Shown here piece by piece: positions 6,242 through 14,726 of a DNA stretch of 47,116 nt. Every line of letters starts with the position of its first letter. Position 1 is the stretch's first letter. The notes under the pieces were generated by a model that did no database searches, was not told the DNA's origin, and worked only from the letters and a program-made list of their open reading frames with translations. Both the position numbers and the translations under genes were made by a program. Location of the stretch: positions 1-47,116 of the forward strand of contig DAOTEJ010000012.1 of NCBI GenBank assembly GCA_035454085.1. The letters are read 5' to 3'. The stretch comes from DAOTEJ01 sp035454085. Lineage in GTDB: Bacteria > Pseudomonadota > Gammaproteobacteria > Burkholderiales > Burkholderiaceae_F.

Positions 6242-6688
6242 ATGTCTGAGCGCACAGTTCGCCTTCACCGCGTCCTTCGCACCAAGCCAGAGAAGGTCTA
6301 TCGCGCCTTCATCGAAGCGGGCGCCATGGCGAAGTGGATTGCCCCTTACGGCTTCACCTGCACCGTGCATCACATGCAAGCGCGCGTCGGCGGCACCTTC
6401 AGGATGTCGTTCCACAACTTCACCAGTGGCCACGCTCACTCCTTCGGCGGCGAGTATCTGGAGCTGATCCCGAACGAGCGGATTCGCTACACGGACAAGT
6501 TCGAGGACCCGAACCTGCCGGGTGTGCTGGAGGTGACCGTGACCCTGAAGCCGGTGCTGTGCGGCACCGAGCTCTCCATTTCCCAGAGCGGCATTCCCGA
6601 GGCCATCCCCCTCGAGATGTGTTACCTCGGCTGGCAGGAGTCACTGGCCCAGCTGGCCACGCTGGTTGAACCAGACATCCCGGGCTAG
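6242..6688 (+). CDS. SRPBCC / AHSA1-domain protein
   Basis: A 148-aa helix-grip fold protein. It begins VRLHRVLRTKPEKVYRAFIE, followed by MAKWIAPYGF, a GGTFRMSFHNF segment and the end LGWQESLAQLATLVEP, the usual Aha1-C / START-like pattern for a hydrophobic ligand pocket. ATG 6242 has AAGGAG at 6230-6235; an in-frame ATG at 6092 would add 50 low-complexity residues and is rejected. Function unknown beyond fold. The 174-base gap before it shows nothing recognisable. Confidence 0.88.
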   Translation: MSERTVRLHRVLRTKPEKVYRAFIEAGAMAKWIAPYGFTCTVHHMQARVGGTFRMSFHNFTSGHAHSFGGEYLELIPNERIRYTDKFEDPNLPGVLEVTVTLKPVLCGTELSISQSGIPEAIPLEMCYLGWQESLAQLATLVEPDIPG

Positions 6689-6771
6689 CCAGCGGCGATG
6701 CCCAAGCCCTCGCTGAAGAGCAGTGCCCGCCGCGCGCGTCACTCGATCCACCACACCGACCTGCCACCCAC

Positions 6772-7395
6772 GTGATCAGACTCCTTGGCCGCTCTTCCTC
6801 GATCAACGTGCGCAAGGTGTTGTGGACCCTGGCCGAGCTCGGCGCGGAGTACGAGCACGAAGAATGGGGCACCGAGTCGCTGCCGCTGCAATCGGCCGCC
6901 TTTCTGGCCCTCAATCCGAATGCGCTGGTGCCGGTGCTGCAGCACGATGGCTTGACCCTCTGGGAGTCGAACGCCATCTGCAGGTACCTGGCGAGCCGCT
7001 TCGGGCGCCACGACCTCTTGCCCGAGGGTCCCGCCCAACGGGCTCTTGTTGAGCAGTGGATGGACTGGCAGGCCACGGAGCTGAACAACTCGTGGCGCTA
7101 TGCCTTCATGGGCCTGGTTCGCAAGAGCCCGGCGCATCAAGACCAGTCAGCCATGCAGGCCAGCATTCAGAGCTGGAACCGGCACATGGCGATCCTGGAC
7201 TCTGCGCTCGCGTCCACCGGTGCCTACGTGGCCGGGCCTGCGTTCACGCTGGCCGATGTTCCTATCGGTCTCTCAGTTCATCGGTGGTACATGACGCCCT
7301 TCGAGCACCCGCCACTTGCCGCCGTCGCGGCCTACTACGAGTTGCTCAGCGAGCGCCCCGCTTATCGCCGGCATGGCCGCAACGAACTGCCATGA
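6772..7395 (+). CDS. Glutathione S-transferase family protein
   Basis: A 207-aa protein with the thioredoxin-like N-domain (LLGRSSSINVRKVLWTLAEL, with candidate catalytic Ser near residues 8-10; NPNALVPVL; LWESNAICRYLA) and the helical C-domain (GPAFTLADVPIGLSVHRW). It is likely to conjugate glutathione to electrophiles or bind them in the cytoplasm. The start is GTG 6772. The stop overlaps the start of the MOSC gene (ATGA), so the two are translated together. Confidence 0.9.
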   Translation: MIRLLGRSSSINVRKVLWTLAELGAEYEHEEWGTESLPLQSAAFLALNPNALVPVLQHDGLTLWESNAICRYLASRFGRHDLLPEGPAQRALVEQWMDWQATELNNSWRYAFMGLVRKSPAHQDQSAMQASIQSWNRHMAILDSALASTGAYVAGPAFTLADVPIGLSVHRWYMTPFEHPPLAAVAAYYELLSERPAYRRHGRNELP

Positions 7396-7964
7396 CGGCT
7401 GACGCTGGCCCCCACACCGCCACGCCCGCCCTAGCGCTCGCCGTACACCGCAAGGGAAGTCACGCGTTCTCGAAGGACTCGGTATCGCAGATCGAACTCG
7501 TCGCGGGCCACGGTGTTCTGGGTGACGCGCACTGCGGGGCGACCGTCAAACACCGCTCGCGGGTGGCGCGCGACCCCTCGCAGCCCAACCTGCGGCAGGT
7601 ACACCTGCTCCACGCTGAACTCCTGCAGGAACTGCTTGCCCAGGGGCACCGGGTCGCGCCCGGGCAGATGGGCGAGAACATCACCACGCAAGGACTCGAT
7701 CTGCTGCGTCTGGGCACCGGCACCCGGCTGCGCGTGGGCAGCCACGCGCTCATCGAAATCACCGGTCTCAGGAACCCCTGCGCCCAGATCGAAGCCTTCC
7801 AGCCAGGCCTGCTCGCCGCGGTGCTGGGCAAGACCCCCGACGGCGCGCTGATCCGCAAGGCCGGCGTCATGGCCGTCGTGGTGCAGGGTGGTCTGGTCAG
7901 GCAGGGCGACGCCATCGTGCTCGCCCACGAGCCACCCGAGTTCAAGCCACTTCAGCCCGTGTGA
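7392..7964 (+). CDS. MOSC-domain protein
   Basis: A 190-aa protein with a single MOSC domain, the C-terminal domain of molybdenum-cofactor sulfurase and related molybdenum-dependent reductases such as YiiM. Visible motifs are GVLGDAHCGATVKHRS (about 39-54), GQMGENITTQGLDLL, and ITGLRNPCAQIEAF containing the conserved Cys. It may handle Moco-bound sulfur or reduce N-hydroxylated compounds. The ATG overlaps the GST stop by 4 bases; reading upstream in frame would run inside the GST gene. Confidence 0.9.
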   Translation: MTADAGPHTATPALALAVHRKGSHAFSKDSVSQIELVAGHGVLGDAHCGATVKHRSRVARDPSQPNLRQVHLLHAELLQELLAQGHRVAPGQMGENITTQGLDLLRLGTGTRLRVGSHALIEITGLRNPCAQIEAFQPGLLAAVLGKTPDGALIRKAGVMAVVVQGGLVRQGDAIVLAHEPPEFKPLQPV

Positions 7965-8058
7965 CCAGGCCGGGCTCGTTGCGCGAGTCGTGAGGCATCT
8001 GCCGCGCTTGTGCGAGCGGACGCGCTCCTCCATCATCGGCTGCAAGCGGCGCACACTT

Positions 8059-8094
8059 GGCGCACACCCGCACCACGCGGGCGTGTGCTGCGCC
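8059..8094 (+). terminator. Possible hairpin terminator after the MOSC gene
   Basis: Arms GCACACCCGC and GCGGGCGTGTGC pair around an ACCAC loop with one bulge, about 95 bases after the MOSC stop. There is no U-tract, so it could equally be a remnant of an imperfect recombination site or a chance structure. Confidence 0.3.
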
Positions 8095-8167
8095 GTGATC
8101 GGCGTTCCGTCCTGGCACGTCTGTGGGCACGCGACGAAGCTGTAACCCGAGCGACTGAGGAGGCTCC

Positions 8168-8650
8168 GTGCCGGTCCTGCGTCCGATCAGTGAGAACGAA
8201 TACGCGGCCTGGCTGGCGACGGTCATCCCCGAGTACGCCGCCGACAAGGTGGCCACGGGCCAATGGGCCGCAGAGACGTCGCTCGAACTCTCGCGCCAGG
8301 CCTTCGAGGATCTGCTGCCGCAGGGTCCGCGGACCGCAGATAACCGCCTCTACACGATCCTCAGCGCCGAGGGTGCGCCCGTGGGCACACTGTGGATCGC
8401 CATCCAGGCCCGGGGCACGCAGCGCGTGGCCTATGTGTACGACGTGGTGATCGGCCCCGAGCATCGTCGGCGCGGGCACGCCGAGCGCGCCTTCAAGGCG
8501 CTCGAGCAGGAAGCGGCAGGCCTTGGGCTGTCCGGCATCGCGCTGCACGTGTTCGGGCACAACCACGGCGCGCAGGCGCTGTACGCCAAGCTTGGCTTCG
8601 TCGCCACCAATATCAACCTGTTCAAGCCATTGGTGCACCAGGGCACATGA
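8168..8650 (+). CDS. GNAT-family N-acetyltransferase
   Basis: A 160-aa protein with a complete GNAT pattern: VAYVYDVVIGPEHRRRGHAE (strand 4 and acetyl-CoA loop, about 87-106), then GIALHVFGHNHGAQALYAKLGF at 122-143. The N-terminal half EYAAWLATVIPEYAADKV resembles a group of stand-alone acetyltransferases. GTG 8168 is supported by GAGGAGG at 8156-8162. Substrate unknown; resistance or detoxification is possible given the neighbours. Confidence 0.9.
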   Translation: MPVLRPISENEYAAWLATVIPEYAADKVATGQWAAETSLELSRQAFEDLLPQGPRTADNRLYTILSAEGAPVGTLWIAIQARGTQRVAYVYDVVIGPEHRRRGHAERAFKALEQEAAGLGLSGIALHVFGHNHGAQALYAKLGFVATNINLFKPLVHQGT

Positions 8651-8863
8651 GCCTGCGACTTCGCAGCCGAGCGCGTGGTCCGGTCTTCCGCCACCACCAA
8701 GCCACATCGACGCAACTCCGACCGATGAACGTGCGCCGCGAGGCCTGAGTTGCCGCTCGCGGGCCAGGCACTACGGCCCGCACTGCTGGATCGCGGCGGG
8801 TGCTCCACCGTATCCTTGGCCGTGACACACTCCCCACCCCTCACCTCCCAGGAGCCCAGCACC

Positions 8864-9244
8864 ATGGCACAGCAAGGTCTTGTCGTGTTCGCCAAAGACA
8901 AGCAACGAGTCTCTGAGTTCTACCAGCAGACCCTGGGCTTGGCAGTGGTGGAGTCGGACTCTTCGCACGACCTGCTGCGCGGCGGCGGCTACGAGGTCGT
9001 GGTCCACGCCATCCCGGCCCGCTACGCGGCCGAGATCACGATCGCCCAGCCTCCCGAGCCACGCGACGAAACACCGTTCAAGCCGACCTTCGTGGTCGCG
9101 AGCCTGGCCGAGGTCCGCCGCGCCGCCGAGGCCACCCATGGATTTCTCAAGCCCGAGGCAGGCGCCTGGCACTTCCGCGGCCACACGGTGCTCGACGGCT
9201 GGGACCCGGAGGGCAACATCGTGCAGTTCAAGCAGCCCGAGTAG
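8864..9244 (+). CDS. VOC-family protein (glyoxalase-like)
   Basis: A 126-aa vicinal-oxygen-chelate protein: LVVFAKDKQRVSEFYQQTLG at the N-terminus, YEVVVHAIP, then LDGWDPEGNIVQFKQ at the C-terminus. ATG 8864 is chosen because GGAG lies at 8851-8854 and the fold begins at once; the frame stays open upstream without homology-like sequence. The metal ligands of true glyoxalases cannot be assigned with certainty, so the activity is unknown. Confidence 0.87.
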   Translation: MAQQGLVVFAKDKQRVSEFYQQTLGLAVVESDSSHDLLRGGGYEVVVHAIPARYAAEITIAQPPEPRDETPFKPTFVVASLAEVRRAAEATHGFLKPEAGAWHFRGHTVLDGWDPEGNIVQFKQPE

Positions 9245-9286
9245 GGTCGAGCCGCGCACCGGACCCCGGTTCAGAAAGGCAGGCAG

Positions 9287-9949
9287 ATGATCACCGTCTT
9301 CGGAGAGGGCCGCGGCTTCCGCGTGGTGTGGCTGCTCGAGGAAATGGGCCTGCCCTACCGCCTGCGGCCGGTGGATCTGCTGGCCGGCGTCGAGAACGAT
9401 CCCGAGTACCTGGCGATCAATCCCGCGGGCTTCATCCCGGCACTGCAGGACGGCGAGGTCACCATGGTCGAGTCGGTGGCGATCATGCAGTACCTCATGG
9501 CCCGCCACGGCCCCACGCCGCTGGCGCCGCAGCCCCACGACGCGGCCTTCCCCGCGTATCTGCAATTCCTGCATCTGGGCGAGGCCGGGCTCGCCATGCC
9601 GATGTACTTCACGGTGATCAGCCGCAACCTCGCTCCCGAGGCCGAGCGCGACAACTGGACCGCGCGCGAAGGTCGCGAGATCTTCAGGAACCGGCTGGGC
9701 CTGGTGATCCGCCAATTGGCGCGAGCGCCCTACATGGCGGGCGAGACCTTCACCGCGGCCGACATCGCGGTGACCTACGCCCTCCAGTTCGCCGATCGCA
9801 CCGGCGGCTATCGCCTGGGCGAGCCCGAGCAAGCCTATGTGGCGCGCACCACCGCGCGCCCCGCCTACCAGCGCGCCATGGCGAGCTGCCACGACACGCG
9901 GGCCTGGGCCGGCAAGGTGGCGGCAGAGCGCGCCGCCGAGCGCTCCTAG
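9287..9949 (+). CDS. Glutathione S-transferase family protein
   Basis: A 220-aa protein with the GST two-domain layout: ITVFGEGRGFRVVWLLEEMGLPYRL, NPAGFIPALQDG, VESVAIMQYL in the N-domain and GETFTAADIAVTYALQFA in the helical C-domain. It is not a close copy of the GST at 6,772. Expected to be cytoplasmic, acting on electrophilic compounds. The ribosome binding site is AAAGGCAGG just before ATG 9287. Confidence 0.9.
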   Translation: MITVFGEGRGFRVVWLLEEMGLPYRLRPVDLLAGVENDPEYLAINPAGFIPALQDGEVTMVESVAIMQYLMARHGPTPLAPQPHDAAFPAYLQFLHLGEAGLAMPMYFTVISRNLAPEAERDNWTAREGREIFRNRLGLVIRQLARAPYMAGETFTAADIAVTYALQFADRTGGYRLGEPEQAYVARTTARPAYQRAMASCHDTRAWAGKVAAERAAERS

Positions 9950-10142
9950 TGCCCTGCCCACTCCACGGCCGGCCCTCTGCCCACTAAGGCTCAAGTCGAG
10001 CGCCGCAACTTCATTGCCGACAAGGGCGACCACGGCGAGATCGCCGACGGCCGCCGCAGAATCCGCGCTAGTCTCGATGCCTGTGCCAACCCAATTCGCC
10101 TAGCGGGGCGCGCCGCCTCCGCGCACGCACTGGAGCTTGAAC

Positions 10143-10574
10143 ATGTCTCTCATGTCGGACCTGCGCCAGCGGCCTACCGAGCTGTCTGCGGCGGCGCGCT
10201 TCACGAGCTTGTGCGGACTGCTCTACATGGGAGCCGGCTTTCTGCTGCTGGCTTGGCCGGAGGCCATGCAGACGGTGTTCGGAGATCCGTCCTTCAGCGG
10301 CCAGGAACGGGCGATGGCGCGCGTCGTCGGCATGAGCGTCGCAATCATCGGCTGGCTCTATTTCTTTGGCGGTCGCAGCGGCGGACGGCAGTTCGTCGCC
10401 GCCTCGGTGATCGACCGCCTGGTGCTGGTGCCGCTGGTGCTGGTGCCGCTCGCCCTCTCGGGCGCGTTCACCCACACGCTGCTGTTCTTCGCCGTGCTCG
10501 ACCCGGCGCTGGCACTCGTGGCGTGGCGCCTGCTGGCCTCGTCGAAGGCCGACGCGGCTGCGCCGAGTGCGTGA
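10143..10574 (+). CDS. Small multipass membrane protein, unknown function
   Basis: A 143-aa protein with about four hydrophobic segments: FTSLCGLLYMGAGFLLLAW, VVGMSVAIIGWLYFFGG, VLVPLVLVPLALSGAF and LLFFAVLDPALALVAW. No named family is recognised with confidence. TGGAG at 10,130-10,134 supports ATG 10143, though a TTG two codons upstream is possible. The 190 bases before it show no gene that I can support. Confidence 0.75.
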   Translation: MSLMSDLRQRPTELSAAARFTSLCGLLYMGAGFLLLAWPEAMQTVFGDPSFSGQERAMARVVGMSVAIIGWLYFFGGRSGGRQFVAASVIDRLVLVPLVLVPLALSGAFTHTLLFFAVLDPALALVAWRLLASSKADAAAPSA

Positions 10575-10592
10575 CCCAGCCGAGTCGGTCGT

Positions 10593-10846
10593 GACGGCTA
10601 CCATGCGAGCGAGCGCATTTTCGCGCGGTTCTTGGAAGACGCGACGCACTTTGGCTACGAGCGCGTGTACCAGGACACGGCGCCCTTGATGCACTCCGCG
10701 CGCGCATCGACGAGGCCGCCGGCTTCGCGGACCGGGCGCCCCACGAGCAGGCCGAAGTACCCGTCGAGCTCCACGCTGGCTGGCCCTTCATGGAGCGCAG
10801 CCTGCCGGGATTCGAACATCAATCACTCAGGAGGGAACAGCCATGA
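10593..10846 (+). pseudogene. Possible frameshifted gene remnant upstream of the GFA gene
   Basis: Two adjacent reading frames look protein-like and join at about 10,685. The first reads FARFLEDATHFGYERVYQ and then DTAPL; the second continues DALRARIDEAAGFADRAP and later GWPFMERSLPGFEHQ, ending in a TGA that overlaps the ATG of the next gene (ATGA). Adding one base near the junction would make one continuous frame. No family is recognised. This could be a decayed gene, a sequencing error or chance. Confidence 0.35.
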
Positions 10847-11238
10847 GCCACGCCGGTCGGTGCCTGTGCGGCGCCATCCACTTCGAACTCGCGGGCGCAC
10901 CGAACTCGGTGTCGGTCTGTCACTGCCGGGACTGCCAGCGCAGTGCCGGGGCGCCGATGGTCGTATGGGCCGAGTTTCCCGAGGCGCAGTTGCGCGTCAC
11001 GCAGGGCACGCCCAGGACGATCAACTCCTCGGGCGCGGCCATGCGCAGCTTCTGCGCCGACTGCGGCAGCGGGCTCTTCTACCGCAACGCCGAGATCCTG
11101 CCCGGGGTGGTGGAAGTGCAGGCGTGCACGCTCGACGATGCCGACGCCCTGCCGCCCAGCTTCCAGATCCAGACCGCCGAGCAGCTGCCTTGGGTGGCGC
11201 ATCTGGCCGCGCTCAAGGCCTACGAACGATTTCCTTGA
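10843..11238 (+). CDS. GFA-family (CENP-V/GFA) zinc protein
   Basis: A 131-aa protein with GRCLCGAIHFEL (about 6-17), VCHCRDCQRSAGAP (25-38) and RSFCADCGSGLFYR (68-81), the Cys clusters that bind zinc in GFA-like proteins. It has a strong AGGAGG ribosome binding site at 10,829-10,834. Function is unknown beyond the family link to glutathione/formaldehyde chemistry. It is more canonical than the GFA protein at 5,663, having CxxCG in the last cluster. Confidence 0.9.
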   Translation: MSHAGRCLCGAIHFELAGAPNSVSVCHCRDCQRSAGAPMVVWAEFPEAQLRVTQGTPRTINSSGAAMRSFCADCGSGLFYRNAEILPGVVEVQACTLDDADALPPSFQIQTAEQLPWVAHLAALKAYERFP

Positions 11239-11293
11239 GGCGCCAGGCGGCGCGGGCACGACGGCCCGCACCAGGCCCGCGCGCTGCCCGCGC

Positions 11294-11692
11294 CTAGGCG
11301 AGCAGGTCGTCGATGCTCGCCACGGGCACCATCCGACGCGCCACCTGCACCAGTGCCGGGTCGCGCACCACCAGGGCATCGGCCTGCAGCCGCGTCAGCG
11401 CCAGATACTCGGCCACGAAGGTGTCGGGCCAAGCGAGTTCCTCGGCGATGCGCCACGCGGTCTGCTGCAGCACGCGGTCGCCCAGCAGGCGCATCTGCAG
11501 TCCCCTCAGATAGTCCAGGCGCCGCTCGGCTTCGCGCCGCTCCAGCCGGCCGCGCTGCACCTCGTCAAACAGCGCGGCCAGCACCTGCGAGCGCAGCAGC
11601 GTGGGCGCGAGCAGGCGGTGGTGCGCGGGCACCGCTGCGTTGCTCTCGGCCAGCGCCAGAGCCACGTCGGGTCCGATCACGAATCGGCTCAA
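11294..11692 (-). CDS. Solitary PIN-domain protein (VapC-like)
   Basis: A 132-aa protein resembling PIN-domain ribonucleases of the VapC type. Likely acidic active-site residues are Asp in GPDVALALAE (near the N-terminus), Asp in AWPDTFVAEYLALT and Asp in ALVVRDPAL. The start is TTG 11692, with GGAGG six bases upstream. No VapB-like antitoxin is found next to it: upstream (11,700-11,800) I see no small gene on this strand. It is the only minus-strand gene between 1 and 12,900. It may be an orphan toxin, a housekeeping PIN protein, or the remains of a module. Confidence 0.75.
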   Translation of the reverse strand: MSRFVIGPDVALALAESNAAVPAHHRLLAPTLLRSQVLAALFDEVQRGRLERREAERRLDYLRGLQMRLLGDRVLQQTAWRIAEELAWPDTFVAEYLALTRLQADALVVRDPALVQVARRMVPVASIDDLLA

Positions 11693-11806
11693 GTCTCACC
11701 TCCATTTGCCCGGCGGCCGGACCGTGGCATCGTAGCTTCGGCCGGACCGTCGGCGACAGCGACGACCTGAGTTGCCTCGACCATTGCCTCTGCGGACGCC
11801 CCTGTG

Positions 11807-12214
11807 ATGCCCTATCGATTGCTCGCCGACGCCGTGCTGGTGCTTCACTTCGGCGTCGTGCTGTTCGTGGTGGGCGGGCTGGTGCTCGTGCTGCTGGGCA
11901 ACGCCCTGGGCTGGGCCTGGGTCAACCGCTTGAGCTTCCGGCTGGCGCATCTCGCGGCGATCGCCGTGGTCGTGGCGCAGGCCTGGCTGGGGCAACTCTG
12001 CCCGCTGACCATCCTGGAATCCTGGCTGCGCGTGCAGGCGGGCGGCGCGGCCTACCGGCAAAGCTTCATCGAACACTGGCTGCAGCGCATCGTCTACTGG
12101 GACGCGCCGCCTTGGGCGTTCACCGTGGCCTACACGACTTTCGGCGCGCTGGTGCTGCTGGCGTGGTGGCGCTACCCGCCGCGGCGCTCGGGAGATACGC
12201 GGACCAAGCGCTGA
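11807..12214 (+). CDS. DUF2784 family membrane protein
   Basis: A 135-aa membrane protein with three to four helices: MPYRLLADAVLVLHF, VVLFVVGGLVLVLLG, a middle segment ending GQLCPLTILESWLR, and FTVAYTTFGALVLLAWW. The CPLT.LE.WLR motif followed by AAYRQSFIEHWL is characteristic of DUF2784. Function unknown. An in-frame GTG immediately precedes ATG 11807. Confidence 0.87.
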   Translation: MPYRLLADAVLVLHFGVVLFVVGGLVLVLLGNALGWAWVNRLSFRLAHLAAIAVVVAQAWLGQLCPLTILESWLRVQAGGAAYRQSFIEHWLQRIVYWDAPPWAFTVAYTTFGALVLLAWWRYPPRRSGDTRTKR

Positions 12215-12284
12215 ACGAGCCGCAGGAAGCGCCTTCGATAGACTGCGGCCGCTGCATCGCCAACTCTTGCCCGGACCCGCTGCC

Positions 12285-12902
12285 ATGTCGCTCGCCGCCT
12301 TCCTGCTCGCTGCCATCGTGCTGGCCATCACGCCCGGGCCCGGCATCGCCTACGTGGTGGCACGCACCGTGGCGGGCGGACGCGCCGAGGGTCTGGCTTC
12401 GTGCGTGGGCACCGGACTGGGCGGCCTGCTGCATGTGCTGGCCGCGGCGCTGGGCCTGTCGCTGCTGGTGGCCGAGTCGGCCGTGGCGTTCAACCTGGTC
12501 AAGTACCTGGGCGCCGCCTACCTCGTGTACCTGGGCCTGCGCATGCTGCTGAGCAGGCAGGCAACCCTGGGCGCCGCCCCGGTCACCGCCCAGGGGGCTC
12601 GCCGCGCTTTTGCCGAGGGCATCGTGGTCGAGGCGCTGAACGTCAAGACCGCGCTCTTCTTCCTCGCCTTCCTGCCGCAGTTCGTGGTGCCGAGCGAGCC
12701 CCTGATTCCGCAGCTCGTGCTGCTGGGCAGCATCTGCGTGGCGCTCAACACCCTGGTCGACGTGGTGGCGGTGCTGGGCGCACATCGCCTGGTGCACTCG
12801 GGCGCAGCACGCGCGGCGCGCGCGCGGCTGCTCACGCGCATCTCGGGCACCACCATGCTGGGGCTCGGCGCCTACCTGGCGCTGGCGCGGCGCGACACGT
12901 AG
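12285..12902 (+). CDS. LysE/RhtB-family exporter
   Basis: A 205-aa inner-membrane exporter of the LysE/RhtB family: the first helix leads into AITPGPGIAYVVARTVAGG, followed by YLGAAYLVYLGLRMLLSR and a NVKTALFFLAFLPQF segment (the usual NPK is NVK here). Such proteins export amino acids or related metabolites. ATG 12285 aligns with the family start; an ATG 18 bases upstream is possible. It is a different sequence from the LysE cassette at 1,286. Confidence 0.9.
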   Translation: MSLAAFLLAAIVLAITPGPGIAYVVARTVAGGRAEGLASCVGTGLGGLLHVLAAALGLSLLVAESAVAFNLVKYLGAAYLVYLGLRMLLSRQATLGAAPVTAQGARRAFAEGIVVEALNVKTALFFLAFLPQFVVPSEPLIPQLVLLGSICVALNTLVDVVAVLGAHRLVHSGAARAARARLLTRISGTTMLGLGAYLALARRDT

Positions 12903-12909
12903 CCGCGCC

Positions 12910-12927
12910 GCCGGGCTCGGGCCCGGC
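12910..12927. terminator. GC-rich hairpin between convergent genes
   Basis: Perfect 7-bp arms GCCGGGC / GCCCGGC with a TCGG loop in the 30-base gap between the LysE stop (plus) and the PilB-like stop (minus). With no U-tract, it could act weakly in both directions. Confidence 0.35.
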
Positions 12928-12932
12928 CGCGT

Positions 12933-14726
12933 TCAGCTCTCGAACGGCGGCGCGGCCTTGAACACTTCCTCGAAGGTGGTCACGCCGGCGGCGATCTTCT
13001 CGGCCCCCGACACCCGCAGAGAACGCATGCCATCGCGCGCAGCCTGGCGGCGCAGCGCGGGCAAGTCAGAGCCTTCGGCCACGAGCTTGCGCAGCGGATC
13101 GCTCATCGCCAGCAACTCGACCAGGCCCACCCGGCCCAGGTAGCCGGTGCGCCGGCACTCCAGGCACCCCACCGGGCGCCACACGCGGGCCGGGGCCGGC
13201 GCGCGCCAGGGGCTGACCAGTTCGTTCCACACGGCCTCGTCGGGCGCGCCCGCCACCTGCTTGCAGTGCGGACACAGGGTGCGCACCAGGCGCTGCGCCA
13301 GCACGCCCACCAGGGTGGCGTTGAGCAGGTAGTGCGGCACGCCCAGCTCGACCAGGCGTGCGATCGAGGAGCAGGCGTCGTTGGTGTGCAGGGTGCTGAA
13401 CACGAGGTGGCCGGTGAGCGCGGCCTGCACGGCCATGTCGGCGGTTTCCTTGTCGCGGATCTCGCCCACCATGATCACGTCCGGATCCTGGCGCATCAGG
13501 GCGCGCAGGCCGTCGGCGAAGCCCAGGTCGATGCCGTGCTGGACCTGCATCTGGTTGAGCTGCGGATCCACGTTCTCGATCGGATCCTCCACCGTGCTGA
13601 CGTTGACCTCGTCGGTGGCCAGCTGCTTGAGCGTGGAATACAGCGTGGTGGTCTTGCCCGAGCCGGTGGGCCCGGTCACCAGCACGATGCCCGAGGGCAG
13701 GTGGATGAGGCGCTCCCAGGCCGCCTCTTCCTCGGCCGAGAAGCCCAGCTCCGCGTAGCTGCGCACCACGACCTCCGGATCGAAGATGCGCAGCACGAGC
13801 TTCTCGCCAAAGGCGGTGGGCAGCGTCGACAGCCGCAGTTCCACCTCGCGGCCGGCGTGCGCCCCGGCGGCGATGCGCGTCTTGATGCGCCCGTCCTGCG
13901 GGCGGCGCCGCTCCACCACGTCCATGCGGCCCAGCAGCTTGATGCGGTTGGTCATGGCGGGCAGCACGTTGGCGGGCACCTGGTAGACCTGGTGCAGCAC
14001 GCCGTCGATGCGAAAGCGCGCCACCGCCATGTCGCGCTTGGGCTCGAGGTGGATGTCGCTCGCGCGCTGATCGAAGGCGTACTGCAGCAGCCAGTCGACA
14101 ATGTGCACCACGTGCGCGTCGTTGGCCTCGACCTTGCCGCCCAGCTCCACCAGCTGTTCGAAGCTGCTCACCAGCGGCTGGGCGCCGGTCTTGGCCGCGC
14201 CGCGCACCGAGGCGGCGAGCTTGTAGAACTCGGTCGTGTAGCGCGCCACGTCCAGCGGGCTGGCCACGACCTTGCGCACCGACTTCTTGGTGATCTGCTC
14301 GATCTCGCGTTCCCACCCGCCCAGGAAAGGCTCGCAGGTGGCAATCGTCACCTCGCTCGGCGTGACCGCCACCGGCAGGATCGAGTAGGTGGTGGCGTAG
14401 GCCGAGGACATCACGTCCACGATGCGGGTGAAGTCCACGCGCAGCGGATCGATGTGCAGGTAGGGCAGCTGCGCCTGCTCGGCCAGCCACTGGGTGAGCG
14501 TGTCGAGGTCGAGCAGACGGCGGTCGGCCGGCGAGCGGAAGTTCATGTCCGCGATCACCGCCAGCGGCGCGCGGCGCTCGCTGCTCGCGGCGGCCAGGCG
14601 CAGACGCTCGGCGTCGGCGGGATCGAGCTGGCCCTGTGACACCAGGGCGCGCAGCACGCTCGCCAGCTGCAGCCTGCCCTCGCCTGCAAGCACCGAAGGC
14701 GGGCGCTGCGCCGGCGCTGCGCTCAT
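12933..14726 (-). CDS. PilB/GspE-type secretion ATPase (orphan)
   Basis: A 597-aa hexameric-ATPase family protein like those powering type IV pili or type II secretion. The N-terminal domain (about 20-150) resembles the GspE/MshE N domain. The ATPase core has GPTGSGKT (Walker A, 352-359), the Asp box VEDPIENVDPQ, DPDVIMVGEIRD (Walker B), the His-box STLHTND, and four zinc-binding Cys (CPHC, about 485-488; CLEC, 521-524). No pilC, pilD, pseudopilin or secretin gene is present. The ATG overlaps the DUF1631-a stop (ATGA), so it is translationally coupled to it. It could serve pili encoded elsewhere or a separate process. Confidence 0.93.
   Translation of the reverse strand: MSAAPAQRPPSVLAGEGRLQLASVLRALVSQGQLDPADAERLRLAAASSERRAPLAVIADMNFRSPADRRLLDLDTLTQWLAEQAQLPYLHIDPLRVDFTRIVDVMSSAYATTYSILPVAVTPSEVTIATCEPFLGGWEREIEQITKKSVRKVVASPLDVARYTTEFYKLAASVRGAAKTGAQPLVSSFEQLVELGGKVEANDAHVVHIVDWLLQYAFDQRASDIHLEPKRDMAVARFRIDGVLHQVYQVPANVLPAMTNRIKLLGRMDVVERRRPQDGRIKTRIAAGAHAGREVELRLSTLPTAFGEKLVLRIFDPEVVVRSYAELGFSAEEEAAWERLIHLPSGIVLVTGPTGSGKTTTLYSTLKQLATDEVNVSTVEDPIENVDPQLNQMQVQHGIDLGFADGLRALMRQDPDVIMVGEIRDKETADMAVQAALTGHLVFSTLHTNDACSSIARLVELGVPHYLLNATLVGVLAQRLVRTLCPHCKQVAGAPDEAVWNELVSPWRAPAPARVWRPVGCLECRRTGYLGRVGLVELLAMSDPLRKLVAEGSDLPALRRQAARDGMRSLRVSGAEKIAAGVTTFEEVFKAAPPFES

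Noticed and set aside
12933..14726. Start of a type IV pilus or type II secretion operon
   Set aside because: No pilC, pilD, pilin or secretin genes; the neighbours are DUF1631 and a SpeE-like gene, so only an orphan ATPase can be supported.
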